Shown here: piece after piece, positions 21,539-30,188 of the stretch | Layout of the letters: each line of letters begins with the position of its first letter | Position numbering within the stretch: the first letter of the stretch is position 1 | Source of the DNA: JAIVGV01 sp035295985 | GTDB taxonomy: Bacteria > Acidobacteriota > Blastocatellia > Pyrinomonadales > Pyrinomonadaceae | Reading direction: 5' to 3' | NCBI GenBank assembly: GCA_035295985.1 | Contig: DATHBT010000273.1 | Span: forward strand, 1-30,844 | DNA: 30,844 bases | Made by a program: the position numbers and the translations under genes | Notes under the pieces: model-generated | The model's database searches: none | Told to the model about the DNA's origin: nothing | Seen by the model: the letters and a program-made list of their open reading frames with translations, nothing else

Positions 21539-22453
21539 GTGTTCCGACGCCTTGCAACCCAGTTCCTCGCCCTCGCCGCGCTCGCCGCCGCCGGGCAGGC
21601 GGCCCTCGCCCAGTCAGGCCAGCCGACCCCGACCCCCGCCCCGCAGGACACCGCGCCTCCCCCCATCCAGGAGGAGAAGCGGAAGGAGACGCAGCAGAAG
21701 ATCGCGCGCGGCTCGAAGGACTTGAAGAACCCGACGGGCGAGCAGGTGGCCGAGTTCGTCATCGCCATCTACGGCAACAGCTACGGGCGCGCGATGCTCA
21801 ACCAGGTGCGGCGCACCGGCGTCGAGCGCGGGCGCACCACGCGGGTGGGCGCCGAGAACCGCCCCGAAGAGGTGACCTACGAGCAGCGCTTCATCCGCGG
21901 CGAGAGCTTCGCCAAGGACAAGTTGCGACTCGATCAGAAGACGCCCACGGTCGAATACTCGCTCGTCTATAACGAGGGCAAAATCTTCGGCATCATCAAC
22001 AACACGCCCTTCACCCCTCGCACCGAGGCCACGACCAGCTTCCTCGCCGCCGCGCACCACGGCATCGACGCGCTGCTCCGCTACAAGGAGAACGGCTCGA
22101 CCGTCGCCTTCGTCGCCAAGGACAAACAGAAGAACATCGATCTGTGGATCGTCGATCTCACCGACAAGGAGGGGCGCAAGACGCGCTACTACGTCAGCGC
22201 CAACCCGGACGTGCGCCTGACGGCCCGCGTCCTCTGGCTCGAATACGAGCGGCCCGACCCCGCGGGCGGTGAGACGGTCAAGTACAAGCAGACTTTCCAC
22301 GACTACCGCGTCGCCCAAGGGACGCTCGTGCCCTTCCGCTCCGTGCTCTACGCCAACGGCAAACAGATCGAGGAGACGCGCATCCAGACCGTCACCTACG
22401 GCGTGAAGATGGACGATTCCTACTTCAAAAACCCGGAGTCGGCCGCCAATTGA
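21539..22453 (+). CDS. Secreted protein of unknown function
   Basis: The start is GTG 21539 with TTCAGGAGACG upstream. The 304-residue protein has a signal peptide (FLALAALAAAGQAALA-Q) and a P/T/Q-rich linker. A beta-rich domain follows (TYEQRFIRGESFAKDKLRLDQKTPTVEYSLVYNEGKIFGIINNTPF, KNIDLWIVDLTDKEGRK, then RVLWLEYERPDPAGGETVKYKQTFHDYR). The overall pattern is like the acidobacterial LolA/DUF-type periplasmic proteins, including the middle domain of the thioredoxin protein at 5167, but no catalytic motif is seen. It is followed by its own terminator, so it is probably a single-gene unit. Confidence 0.7.
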   Translation: MFRRLATQFLALAALAAAGQAALAQSGQPTPTPAPQDTAPPPIQEEKRKETQQKIARGSKDLKNPTGEQVAEFVIAIYGNSYGRAMLNQVRRTGVERGRTTRVGAENRPEEVTYEQRFIRGESFAKDKLRLDQKTPTVEYSLVYNEGKIFGIINNTPFTPRTEATTSFLAAAHHGIDALLRYKENGSTVAFVAKDKQKNIDLWIVDLTDKEGRKTRYYVSANPDVRLTARVLWLEYERPDPAGGETVKYKQTFHDYRVAQGTLVPFRSVLYANGKQIEETRIQTVTYGVKMDDSYFKNPESAAN

Positions 22454-22484
22454 GAGCCGCCCGCAAAAAAAAATCGGCGAAGAT

Positions 22485-22523
22485 GGGGGATTGAGATTGA
22501 ATCTCAACCCCTTTTCTTTTATC
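22485..22523 (+). terminator. Rho-independent terminator
   Basis: GGGGATTGAGAT and ATCTCAACCCC pair around a three-base loop with one bulged A, followed directly by TTTTCTTTT. It ends the gene at 22453 and separates it from the pentose-phosphate cluster. The A9 run just before it gives a T-run on the other strand. Confidence 0.8.
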
Positions 22524-22700
22524 TTGTCGCCGTTCGACCGAAAGCCCGCCCGGGCAGTTTTCCCTTGCCCCGGCCCCGCGGAGCAGTCGCCGCGACCGTT
22601 CTTCCAAGGTAATTTGCAAAAAACCCCGGCGGGGCCGGCGCGCCTTCAAGGGCCGCAGCGGCCCCCGCCGCCCGCATCCCCGACTCCTGGAGTTCAAGCG

Positions 22701-25568
22701 ATGTCAAACCCGCTCACCGAAATCATGCAGCTCGGCCAGTCGATCTGGTACGACAACATCCGCCGCGCGATGCTCAAGACCGGCGACCTCGCGCGCAAGA
22801 TCGAAGAGGACGACCTGCGCGGCGTCACCTCCAACCCGACCATCATCGAGAAGGCCATCACCGGCTCGACCGACTACGACGAGCAGATGCGCCAACTCGT
22901 CCAGTCGGGCAAAGACGTGATGGACATCTACGAGGGCCTCGTCATCGAGGACATCGGCGAGGCCGCCGACATCCTCCGGCCCGTCTACGACAAGACCGAC
23001 GGCATCGACGGCTACATCAGCCTCGAAGTCGATCCGCGCCTCGCCTTCAAAACTGCGGAGACCATCGAGCAGGCCGAGCGCCTGTTCAACCGGCTGGGCC
23101 GCAAGAACGTGATGATCAAGATTCCCGCCTCGCAGGAGGGCCTGCCGGCAATCGAGGAGTCGATCTATCGCGGCATCAACGTCAACGTCACGATGATCTT
23201 CTCGCTGGAGAACTACCAGCAGGTCGCCGAGGCGTTCATCAAAGGTTTGGAGCGGCGCGCGGCCGAGGGCAAGAACGTCGACCACATCGCGTCGGTCGCC
23301 TCGTTCTTCGTCTCGCGCGTGGACACGGCCATCGACAAAGACCTCGAATACATGGCCCGCCACGCCGCGTCCCCCGAGGAGAAGCAGCGGCTCGAAGGTC
23401 TGTTAGGCCGCGCCGCCATCGCCAACGCCAAGCTCGCCTACGCCCAGTTCAGAGAGATCTTCCACGGCCCGCGCTTCGCCGACCTCAAGGCCAAGGGCGC
23501 GCAGGTGCAAAGGTGTCTGTGGGCCTCGACCGGCACGAAGAACCCGGCCTACTCGGACGTGCTCTACGTGGACAATTTGATCGGCCCGGAGACCGTCAAC
23601 ACCGTCCCGCCCGCCACCTACACGGCCATCCGCGATCACGGCGTGCCCAAGGTCACCATCGACGAGGGCCTCGAAGAATGCCGCGAGCTGTTCGACGACC
23701 TGCGCGCCCTCGGCATAGACATCGCGGCCGTCACGCAGAAGCTACAGGAGGACGGCCTCGCCTCCTTCGTCACCTCGTTCGACACGCTCGTGGAATCCAT
23801 CGAGTCGAAGCGCGACGCGCTGCTCTCGGGAATCAATGAGAGGCTGACGGCCAGCTTGGGAAAGTATAGTGAGGCCGTCTCGGCGGCCATCAAGGAGGCC
23901 GACAAGGGCGACGTGATGCGCCGCATCTGGCGCAAGGACGCCTCGCTCTGGAAGGAGGACGATGCCCACCAGAAGATCATCAAGAACGCGCTCGGCTGGC
24001 TGACCGTGCCCGACATGATGATCGGCGTCGAGAACGATCTGGTCGAGTTCGCCGACCGCATCCGCAACGTGCGCGAGTTCAAGCACGTCATGGTCTGCGG
24101 CATGGGCGGCTCCTCGCTCTGCCCCGAAGTCCTGCGCCAGACCTTCGGCAAGCAGGAGGGCTACCCCGAACTGCTCGTGCTGGATTCGACCGACCCGGAC
24201 GCCTTCGCCGGCTTCGTCGATCAGGTTGACATCACCCACTGCCTTTTCATCATCTCGTCGAAGTCCGGGACGACGACCGAGCCGCTGGTCTTCTACAAGT
24301 ACTGGTACGACCAGGTCGGGAAGAAGAAGGAGAACCCCGGCGACTGCTTCGTCGCCATCACCGATCCCGGCACGAAGATGGAGGCCGACGCGACGCGCGA
24401 CAAGTTCAAGCGCATCTTCCTGAACCCGGCCGACATCGGCGGGCGCTACTCGGCGCTCTCCTACTTCGGCATGGTTCCCGCGGCGCTCATGGGCCTGGAC
24501 GTTCGCAAGCTCCTCGACCGCGCCGAAAGGATAGTCCACGCCTGCTCGCAGGTCGTGCCGGCGGCCGACAACCCCGGCGCGCGGCTCGGCGCGATCATGG
24601 GCGAGTGCGCCAAGGCCGGCCGCGACAAGCTGACCGTCAGCACCGACCCGAAGATTTCATCCTTCGGCCTGTGGGTCGAGCAGTTGCTCGCCGAATCGAC
24701 CGGCAAGGACGGGAAGGGAATCGTGCCCGTCGCGGGCGAGCCGCTGGGTTCGCCGTCCGTGTACGGCGACGACCGCCTCTTCGTCCACATCTCGGTCGGC
24801 AAGATCGACAGCGAGACCGAGGCGAAGCTGAAGGCGCTCGAAGCGGCCGGACACCCGGTCGTCTATCGCACCTTGAACGACACCTACGATCTCGGCGAGG
24901 AGTTCTTCCTCTGGGAGATCGCCACGGCCTTCGCCGGCTGGCGCATCGGCATCAACCCGTTCGACCAGCCGAACGTGCAGGAGTCGAAGGACGCGACCCG
25001 CGAGCTTCTGGACGCCTTCAAGGCCGACGGCAAGCTGCCCGAGCAGGCCGCGTTAGCTTCCGACGGCGGGATAACGGTTTACGCCGACGACGCCACGCGC
25101 GCCGCGCTCCCGTCTGACTCGGTCGCCGCAGCCATCAAGGGCCACCTCGCCCGCGTCCGCGCGGGCGACTACATCGCCATGCTCGACTACATCGAGGAGA
25201 CGCCCGAGCACGAGGCCACCATTCAGGCGATCCGCACGCACCTGCGCGACGCGACGAAGTGCGCCACGACGACCGGCTACGGCCCGCGCTTCCTCCACTC
25301 CACGGGCCAGCTCCACAAGGGCGGCTCGGACGCGGGCGTCTTCCTGCAAGTCACCGCCTCCGACGCGCGCGACCTGCCGATCCCCGGCGAGCCTTACACC
25401 TTCAGCACCCTGAAGCAGGCGCAGGCCCTCGGGGATTTCCGCTCGCTCTCAACGCGGGGCCGCCGCGCCGTCCGCGTCGACCTCGGCTCGGACGTGCCGG
25501 GCGGCCTCAAGCGGCTGCGCGAGCTGATCCAGGAGGCCGTGCCGGTCGCGGGCGCGACGGCGAAGTAA
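22701..25568 (+). CDS. tal-pgi: Bifunctional transaldolase / glucose-6-phosphate isomerase
   Basis: I chose ATG 22701 (955 residues), which starts the transaldolase homology; an open frame from 22491 would add 70 residues made from the upstream terminator region. Residues 1 to about 370 are transaldolase: TSNPTIIEKAI, Schiff-base Lys140 in MIKIPASQEG, and HIASVASFFVSRVDTAID. Residues about 400-955 are phosphoglucose isomerase: VMVCGMGGSSLCPEVL, ISSKSGTTTEPL (Lys521), and TGYGPRFLHSTGQLHKGG near the end. The first half moves a dihydroxyacetone unit between sugar phosphates; the second interconverts glucose-6- and fructose-6-phosphate. Together they return pentose-phosphate carbon to the start of the oxidative pathway. 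It is the first gene of the cluster. Confidence 0.96.
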   Translation: MSNPLTEIMQLGQSIWYDNIRRAMLKTGDLARKIEEDDLRGVTSNPTIIEKAITGSTDYDEQMRQLVQSGKDVMDIYEGLVIEDIGEAADILRPVYDKTDGIDGYISLEVDPRLAFKTAETIEQAERLFNRLGRKNVMIKIPASQEGLPAIEESIYRGINVNVTMIFSLENYQQVAEAFIKGLERRAAEGKNVDHIASVASFFVSRVDTAIDKDLEYMARHAASPEEKQRLEGLLGRAAIANAKLAYAQFREIFHGPRFADLKAKGAQVQRCLWASTGTKNPAYSDVLYVDNLIGPETVNTVPPATYTAIRDHGVPKVTIDEGLEECRELFDDLRALGIDIAAVTQKLQEDGLASFVTSFDTLVESIESKRDALLSGINERLTASLGKYSEAVSAAIKEADKGDVMRRIWRKDASLWKEDDAHQKIIKNALGWLTVPDMMIGVENDLVEFADRIRNVREFKHVMVCGMGGSSLCPEVLRQTFGKQEGYPELLVLDSTDPDAFAGFVDQVDITHCLFIISSKSGTTTEPLVFYKYWYDQVGKKKENPGDCFVAITDPGTKMEADATRDKFKRIFLNPADIGGRYSALSYFGMVPAALMGLDVRKLLDRAERIVHACSQVVPAADNPGARLGAIMGECAKAGRDKLTVSTDPKISSFGLWVEQLLAESTGKDGKGIVPVAGEPLGSPSVYGDDRLFVHISVGKIDSETEAKLKALEAAGHPVVYRTLNDTYDLGEEFFLWEIATAFAGWRIGINPFDQPNVQESKDATRELLDAFKADGKLPEQAALASDGGITVYADDATRAALPSDSVAAAIKGHLARVRAGDYIAMLDYIEETPEHEATIQAIRTHLRDATKCATTTGYGPRFLHSTGQLHKGGSDAGVFLQVTASDARDLPIPGEPYTFSTLKQAQALGDFRSLSTRGRRAVRVDLGSDVPGGLKRLRELIQEAVPVAGATAK

Positions 25569-25572
25569 GAAT

Positions 25573-25682
25573 CTGTCCGTCGTCCGCGGTCAGTTGTCCG
25601 CTGTTCTTACGCGTTAATAAAGCGGGACACGACGACCGTCGTCGGCGAAAGCAACTGACCGCGGGCGGCTGACCACTGACAG
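25573..25682. repeat. Intergenic inverted repeat, GTCCGTGGTCAG family
   Basis: A left arm CTGTCC...CGCGGTCAGTTG (25573-25596) faces CAACTGACCGCG...CTGACAG (25652-25682), with a 12-bp perfect inner match. It fills the gap between tal-pgi and gnd and belongs with the repeat at 27179. Confidence 0.75.
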
Positions 25683-25706
25683 CTTTTCCAAATCGAGGAT
25701 AAGAAA

Positions 25707-27173
25707 ATGGCTACACCCGAACAGACCCCGAAGACAGCGCAGATCGGCATGATCGGCCTCGCCGTGATGGGCGAGAACCTGGCGCGCAACATCGAGCGCA
25801 ACGGCTACCCCGTCGCCGTCTATAACCGGCCGCCGAGCAAGGACGAACCCGACCGCGTCTCCAAGTTCATGGAGGATAACGCGGGCAAGCAGTTCATCGG
25901 CACGCGCACGCCCGAGGATTTCGTCAGGGCCTTGGAGCGCCCGCGCAAGATCATCCTGCTCGTCAAGGCCGGCGACCCCGTCGACTGGACGGTCGACCAG
26001 ATCAAGCCCTACCTCGATCCGGGCGACATCATCATCGACGGCGGCAACTCCTACTTCATGGACACGGAGCGGCGCGAGAAGGCTTTGAAGGCCGAGGGCT
26101 TCAACTTCATCGGCTCCGGCGTCTCCGGCGGCGAGAAGGGCGCGCTCTGGGGGCCGTCTCTCATGCCGGGCGGCGACAAGGAAGCCTACGAGAAGATTCG
26201 CCCGATCTGGGAGGCCATCGCGGCGAAGGTTGACGACGGGCCGTGCGTCACATACATCGGGCCGGGCGGCGCGGGCCACTTCGTCAAGATGGTGCACAAC
26301 GGCATCGAGTACGGCGACATGCAGCTCATCGCCGAAGCCTACGACATCATGCGCCGCGTGCTCGGCATGTCAGCCACCGAGATGGCGGACGTGTTCGACG
26401 AGTGGAACCGCGGCGATCTCGAATCCTTCCTCATCGAGATCACGGCGAAAATCCTGCGGGTCAAAGACCCGGAGACGGGCCAGCCGCTCGTCGATCTCGT
26501 GCTCGACACGGCCGGACAGAAGGGGACGGGCAAGTGGACTTCCGACATCGCTCTCGACCTCGGCGTCGTCACGCCGACCATCGACGCGGCGGTTGACACG
26601 CGCAACCTGTCGGGATTGAAAGAGCAGCGCGTCGCCGCCTCGAAGGAGATTCGCGGGCCGGAGCGCGCCAGCTTCGCGGGCGACCGCAAGGAGATGATCC
26701 AGGCCGTCCACGACGCGCTCTACGCCTCGAAGATCTGCTCCTACGCGCAGGGCATGAACCTGATCCGCGCAGGCTCCGAGAAGTGGGACTGGGGGATCGA
26801 TCTCGGCGAGTGCTCGCGCATCTGGAAGGGCGGCTGCATCATCCGCGCGCAGTTCCTCGACAAGATCAAGCAGGCTTACCAGCGGCGGGCCGACCTGCCG
26901 AACCTGCTCGTCGATCCCGACTTCAAGGCGTGGGTCGAGCAGGCGCAGCCGAACTGGCGCAAGGCCGTCACCGCCGCCATCTCCGCGGGCGTGCCCGTGC
27001 CCGGCATGTCCGCCTCGATCAGCTACTTCGACACCTACCGCACGGCCGACCTGCCGCTCAACCTGACGCAGGCGCAGCGCGACTTCTTCGGCTCGCACAC
27101 CTACAACCGCACGGACAAGCCGGGCGAAGAGGCCGTGCACACCGAGTGGGAAGAGCTGCTGGGCCGCCAGTAA
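25707..27173 (+). CDS. gnd: 6-phosphogluconate dehydrogenase, decarboxylating
   Basis: This 488-residue protein is the usual long homodimeric type. The cofactor motif is IGLAVMGENLARN with YNRPPSK after the second strand, which favours NADP. The substrate motif is VSGGEKGALWGPSLMPGG, and the catalytic segment is KMVHNGIEYGDMQ with Lys194 and Glu201. The end carries PNLLVDPDF, ISYFDTYR and SHTYNR, typical of the all-helical domain. It oxidises and decarboxylates 6-phosphogluconate to ribulose-5-phosphate. AAATCGAGGATAAGAAA provides a ribosome site. Second gene of the cluster. Confidence 0.97.
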   Translation: MATPEQTPKTAQIGMIGLAVMGENLARNIERNGYPVAVYNRPPSKDEPDRVSKFMEDNAGKQFIGTRTPEDFVRALERPRKIILLVKAGDPVDWTVDQIKPYLDPGDIIIDGGNSYFMDTERREKALKAEGFNFIGSGVSGGEKGALWGPSLMPGGDKEAYEKIRPIWEAIAAKVDDGPCVTYIGPGGAGHFVKMVHNGIEYGDMQLIAEAYDIMRRVLGMSATEMADVFDEWNRGDLESFLIEITAKILRVKDPETGQPLVDLVLDTAGQKGTGKWTSDIALDLGVVTPTIDAAVDTRNLSGLKEQRVAASKEIRGPERASFAGDRKEMIQAVHDALYASKICSYAQGMNLIRAGSEKWDWGIDLGECSRIWKGGCIIRAQFLDKIKQAYQRRADLPNLLVDPDFKAWVEQAQPNWRKAVTAAISAGVPVPGMSASISYFDTYRTADLPLNLTQAQRDFFGSHTYNRTDKPGEEAVHTEWEELLGRQ

Positions 27174-27178
27174 AACAA

Positions 27179-27296
27179 CTGTCCGTGGTCAGTCGTCCGT
27201 GGTCAGTTGTCCGTACTTAACCGGCCCGACGCCCACACCGGAGTGCGCCGGCCGCCCAACGCGGACGACGGACAACTGACCACGGACGACTGACAG
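27179..27296. repeat. Intergenic inverted repeat with 26-bp perfect arms
   Basis: The arms at 27189-27214 and 27268-27293 are perfect reverse complements built from the word GTCCGTGGTCAGT, which is also repeated directly inside the left arm. The repeat fills almost the whole gap between gnd and zwf. Confidence 0.85.
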
Positions 27297-27308
27297 TCTT
27301 CTAATCTT

Positions 27309-28850
27309 ATGTCTGCCACAACACTCGAAAACCCCCTGCGCACAGGGATGCGCCTGGAGCGCACGACCGAGCCGTGCGTGGTCATCATCTTCGGCGCGAC
27401 CGGCGACCTGACGAAACGGAAACTGATACCCGCCCTCTACCGGCTCGTGCAGGAGCGGCTCGTGCCGGCCGAGTTCGCCGTCGTCGGCGCGGCGCGCACC
27501 GAGATGTCGCACGACGACTTCCGCGCGCGCATGCGCGACGGCGTCTCGCAGTTCGCCGAGGGCGGCCTTGGCGACGAGACGGTCTGGGAGTCGTTCGCCC
27601 GGAAGCTCTACTACTGCCCGGTCAACACCGCGAACCCGGAGCATTACGCCAACCTCGGCGCGCTGCTCTCGCAGCTCGACGCGGATCACGGCACGCAGGG
27701 CAACCGCCTCTTCTACCTCTCGACCTCCCCGACGATCTACTCCGAGGCAGTCGCGCAGCTCGGCCGCGCGGGGCTGGCGAGGCCGGAGCGCGGCTGGGTG
27801 CGCGTCATCATCGAGAAGCCGTTCGGCACCGATCTCGCGAGCGCGCAGCAGCTCAACCGCGAGATTCACGAGCACCTGGACGAGCGGCAGATTTACCGCA
27901 TCGATCACTACCTCGGCAAAGAGACCGTCCAGAACCTCCTGGTCTTCCGCTTCGCCAACGGCATCTACGAGCCGCTCTGGAACCGGCAGTACATAGACCA
28001 CATCCAGATCACGAACGCCGAGACGGTCGGCGTCGAGGGCCGCGGCGGCTACTACGAGAAGGCCGGCGTCGTGCGGGACATGCTCCAGAACCACGTCTTC
28101 CAGGTTCTCTCGCTCGTCGCCATGGAGCCGCCCGCCTCGCTCGACGCGGAGGCGGTGCGCGACGAGAAGATCAAGGCGATGACCTCCGTGCGCGAGTTCA
28201 CCCCGGAGCGCGTCCGCACGGAGTGCGTGCGCGGGCAGTACGGCGCCGGCTCGATCAACGGCAAGCCCGTGCCCGGCTACCGCGAAGAGGACGGCGTCGC
28301 GCCGGGTTCCGCCACCGAGACCTTCGCGATGCTGACGATGTACTTCGACAACTGGCGCTGGTCGGGCGTGCCCTTCTACCTGCGCTCGGGCAAGCGGCTG
28401 GCGAAGCGCGTCACGGAGATCGCGATTCAGTTCAAAGAAGCGCCGCACCAGCTCTTCGGCCCGGAGATGATGGAGCAGGTCTCGCCGAACCAGTTGGTCA
28501 TACGCATCCAGCCCGACGAGGGCATCACCATGCGCGTCGCGGCGAAAGTGCCGGGACAGGTCACGCGCATCCGCGACGTGAACATGGATTTTCGTTACGG
28601 CGCGTCGTTCGGCGTCAAGCTGGCCGAGGCCTACGAGCGTCTGATACTCGACTGCCTGCTCGGCGATCCCACTTTGTACGCGCGCACCGACATGACCGAG
28701 CGCGGCTGGGAGATCGTCATGCCGATCCTCGAAGAATGGTCGGCGACGAAGGCGGAAGCCCCGTTCCCCAACTACGAGGCCGGCACGTGGGGGCCGCAGG
28801 CCACGCACGACCTGCTCGCGCGCACGGGCGACCATTGGCGCAGGCCCTAA
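27309..28850 (+). CDS. zwf: Glucose-6-phosphate 1-dehydrogenase
   Basis: This 513-residue protein has the NADP-binding start VVIIFGATGDLTKRKLIPALY and the active-site motif RIDHYLGKETVQNLLVFRFAN, with Asp199, His200 and Lys204 in the usual order. The structural part FYLRSGKRLAKRVTEI and the late VIRIQPDEGI are also typical. It oxidises glucose-6-phosphate to 6-phosphogluconolactone and makes NADPH. The first 20 residues are a variable leader. It is followed by opcA, its known activator in cyanobacteria. No 6-phosphogluconolactonase gene is seen in the window. Confidence 0.97.
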   Translation: MSATTLENPLRTGMRLERTTEPCVVIIFGATGDLTKRKLIPALYRLVQERLVPAEFAVVGAARTEMSHDDFRARMRDGVSQFAEGGLGDETVWESFARKLYYCPVNTANPEHYANLGALLSQLDADHGTQGNRLFYLSTSPTIYSEAVAQLGRAGLARPERGWVRVIIEKPFGTDLASAQQLNREIHEHLDERQIYRIDHYLGKETVQNLLVFRFANGIYEPLWNRQYIDHIQITNAETVGVEGRGGYYEKAGVVRDMLQNHVFQVLSLVAMEPPASLDAEAVRDEKIKAMTSVREFTPERVRTECVRGQYGAGSINGKPVPGYREEDGVAPGSATETFAMLTMYFDNWRWSGVPFYLRSGKRLAKRVTEIAIQFKEAPHQLFGPEMMEQVSPNQLVIRIQPDEGITMRVAAKVPGQVTRIRDVNMDFRYGASFGVKLAEAYERLILDCLLGDPTLYARTDMTERGWEIVMPILEEWSATKAEAPFPNYEAGTWGPQATHDLLARTGDHWRRP

Positions 28851-28851
28851 A

Positions 28852-28920
28852 AGCCGTGACGGGTGACAGGTGATAGGTAACAAGTAAGAGAACGGGTTTT
28901 GCCTGTCACCCGTCACGGCT
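28852..28920. repeat. Intergenic inverted repeat, GTGACGGGTGACAGG family
   Basis: Perfect 19-bp arms AGCCGTGACGGGTGACAGG (28852-28870) and the reverse complement at 28902-28920, with a 31-base centre holding GTGATAGGTAACAAGTAAG. It fills the gap between zwf and opcA and starts one base after the zwf stop, so it could also end transcripts or protect their ends. Confidence 0.85.
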
Positions 28921-28933
28921 CACGGCTCTTAAA

Positions 28934-30094
28934 ATGGAAACTCAGAAACAGACAAGCGTGGCGACGGCGGGCGTGGACGTGGCGCGGTTGGAGCGGGAGC
29001 TGGCGGCGATGTGGCGCGAGAGCGCGGCCGGCGGCGACGGCGGGGGCGGCGCGTCGGAGGCCGGCGTGACGCGCGTGTGCGTCGCCAACCTGATCGTTTA
29101 TGCGCCGCGCAGCGAGGGGCGCGAGGTGATTGACGCGATGCTCGACGAGGTGACGGAGCAGACGCCCACGCGCGCCGTCGTCCTCCTCGCCGACACCCAA
29201 TCGCAAGAGACGGCGCTCGACGCCTACGTCTCGACGCGCTGCCAGGCCGCGCCGCGCGGCGGCAAGCAGGTCTGCGGCGAGCAGGTGACGATCGAGGCCG
29301 CCGGGGGGGCGCTCGACCACCTCGCCACCGCGGCCGAGCCGCTGCTCGTCCCCGACATCCCGACCTTCCTCTGGTGGAAAGACATCCCGCACTACGAGGA
29401 CAAGCTGTTCACGCGTGTTGTCGAACTCTGCGAGCGTGTCGTCATCGACTCGGCCGCCTTTGACCACCCGCGCGAGGACTTGCTGCGCGTCGCACGACTC
29501 GTCGAAGAGCACCCGCGCCTCGCGCTCAGCGATCTCAACTGGGGGCGGCTCACGACCCTGCGCAACGTCCTCGCGGACTTCTGGGACGTGGCCGACTACC
29601 GCGAACACCTCGACCGACCCGACGCCGTCGAGATCGAGTTCGCGCCGCCGGCCGCCGCGCCGGGTCAGACTTCGGCGCAGGCCCTGCTGCTCGCCGGCTG
29701 GCTCGCGTCGCGTCTCGGCTGGGAGCTTGTCTCTGCCGGCGGGGCTGCGGACGGCGGCGGCGGCTCGTTCCGTCTGCGCTCCGCCGGCCGCGAGTTCGAC
29801 CTGCGGCTCGTTGTCGCGGAGGGGGTGGAAGAGTCGGCCGGCGTCACGGTCAGGCGCGTGACGCTCAAGCGCGAGGGCGGCGCGGCTGAGTTCCAGGCGC
29901 GCATGAGCCGCGACTGGACGAAGCTCGAAACCACGGCGCGCGTAGGCCAGGCGCACGAGGTCAGCCGCGTCCTCCCCTACGAGGCGCGCACCGAAGGGCA
30001 GCGACTGAGCCGCGAGCTTGCTCTGCTCTCCCGCGACCGCGCTTACGAGGAGGCCGCGGCCTACGCGGCGCGGCTGATCGTCGGGACGAGTTAG
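28934..30094 (+). CDS. opcA: Glucose-6-phosphate dehydrogenase assembly protein OpcA
   Basis: This 386-residue cytoplasmic protein has the OpcA signature DIPTFLWWKDIPHYEDKLF followed by VVELCERVVIDSAAF, and the region LSDLNWGRLTTLRNVLADFWD. OpcA binds and activates G6P dehydrogenase in cyanobacteria and some actinobacteria. Its position right after zwf supports the same partner here. The C-terminal third is less conserved and ends in a helical EGQRLSRELALLSRDRAYEEAAAYAARL. The ATG is preceded by only a weak ribosome site, so translation may rely on coupling. Confidence 0.88.
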   Translation: METQKQTSVATAGVDVARLERELAAMWRESAAGGDGGGGASEAGVTRVCVANLIVYAPRSEGREVIDAMLDEVTEQTPTRAVVLLADTQSQETALDAYVSTRCQAAPRGGKQVCGEQVTIEAAGGALDHLATAAEPLLVPDIPTFLWWKDIPHYEDKLFTRVVELCERVVIDSAAFDHPREDLLRVARLVEEHPRLALSDLNWGRLTTLRNVLADFWDVADYREHLDRPDAVEIEFAPPAAAPGQTSAQALLLAGWLASRLGWELVSAGGAADGGGGSFRLRSAGREFDLRLVVAEGVEESAGVTVRRVTLKREGGAAEFQARMSRDWTKLETTARVGQAHEVSRVLPYEARTEGQRLSRELALLSRDRAYEEAAAYAARLIVGTS

Positions 30095-30188
30095 GGCCGC
30101 ATTCCGAATCAGCGCGGCGGCGGTCGTCGAACCTGCCGCGCGGGGCTTAGGCGAAAATCATTAAGGCGAACGAGGGCGAGTTAAAAAG

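Noticed and set aside
22491..22700. 70-residue N-terminal extension of the transaldolase-isomerase
   Set aside because: The frame is open by chance across a terminator hairpin and proline-rich sequence. Homology starts at the ATG at 22701.
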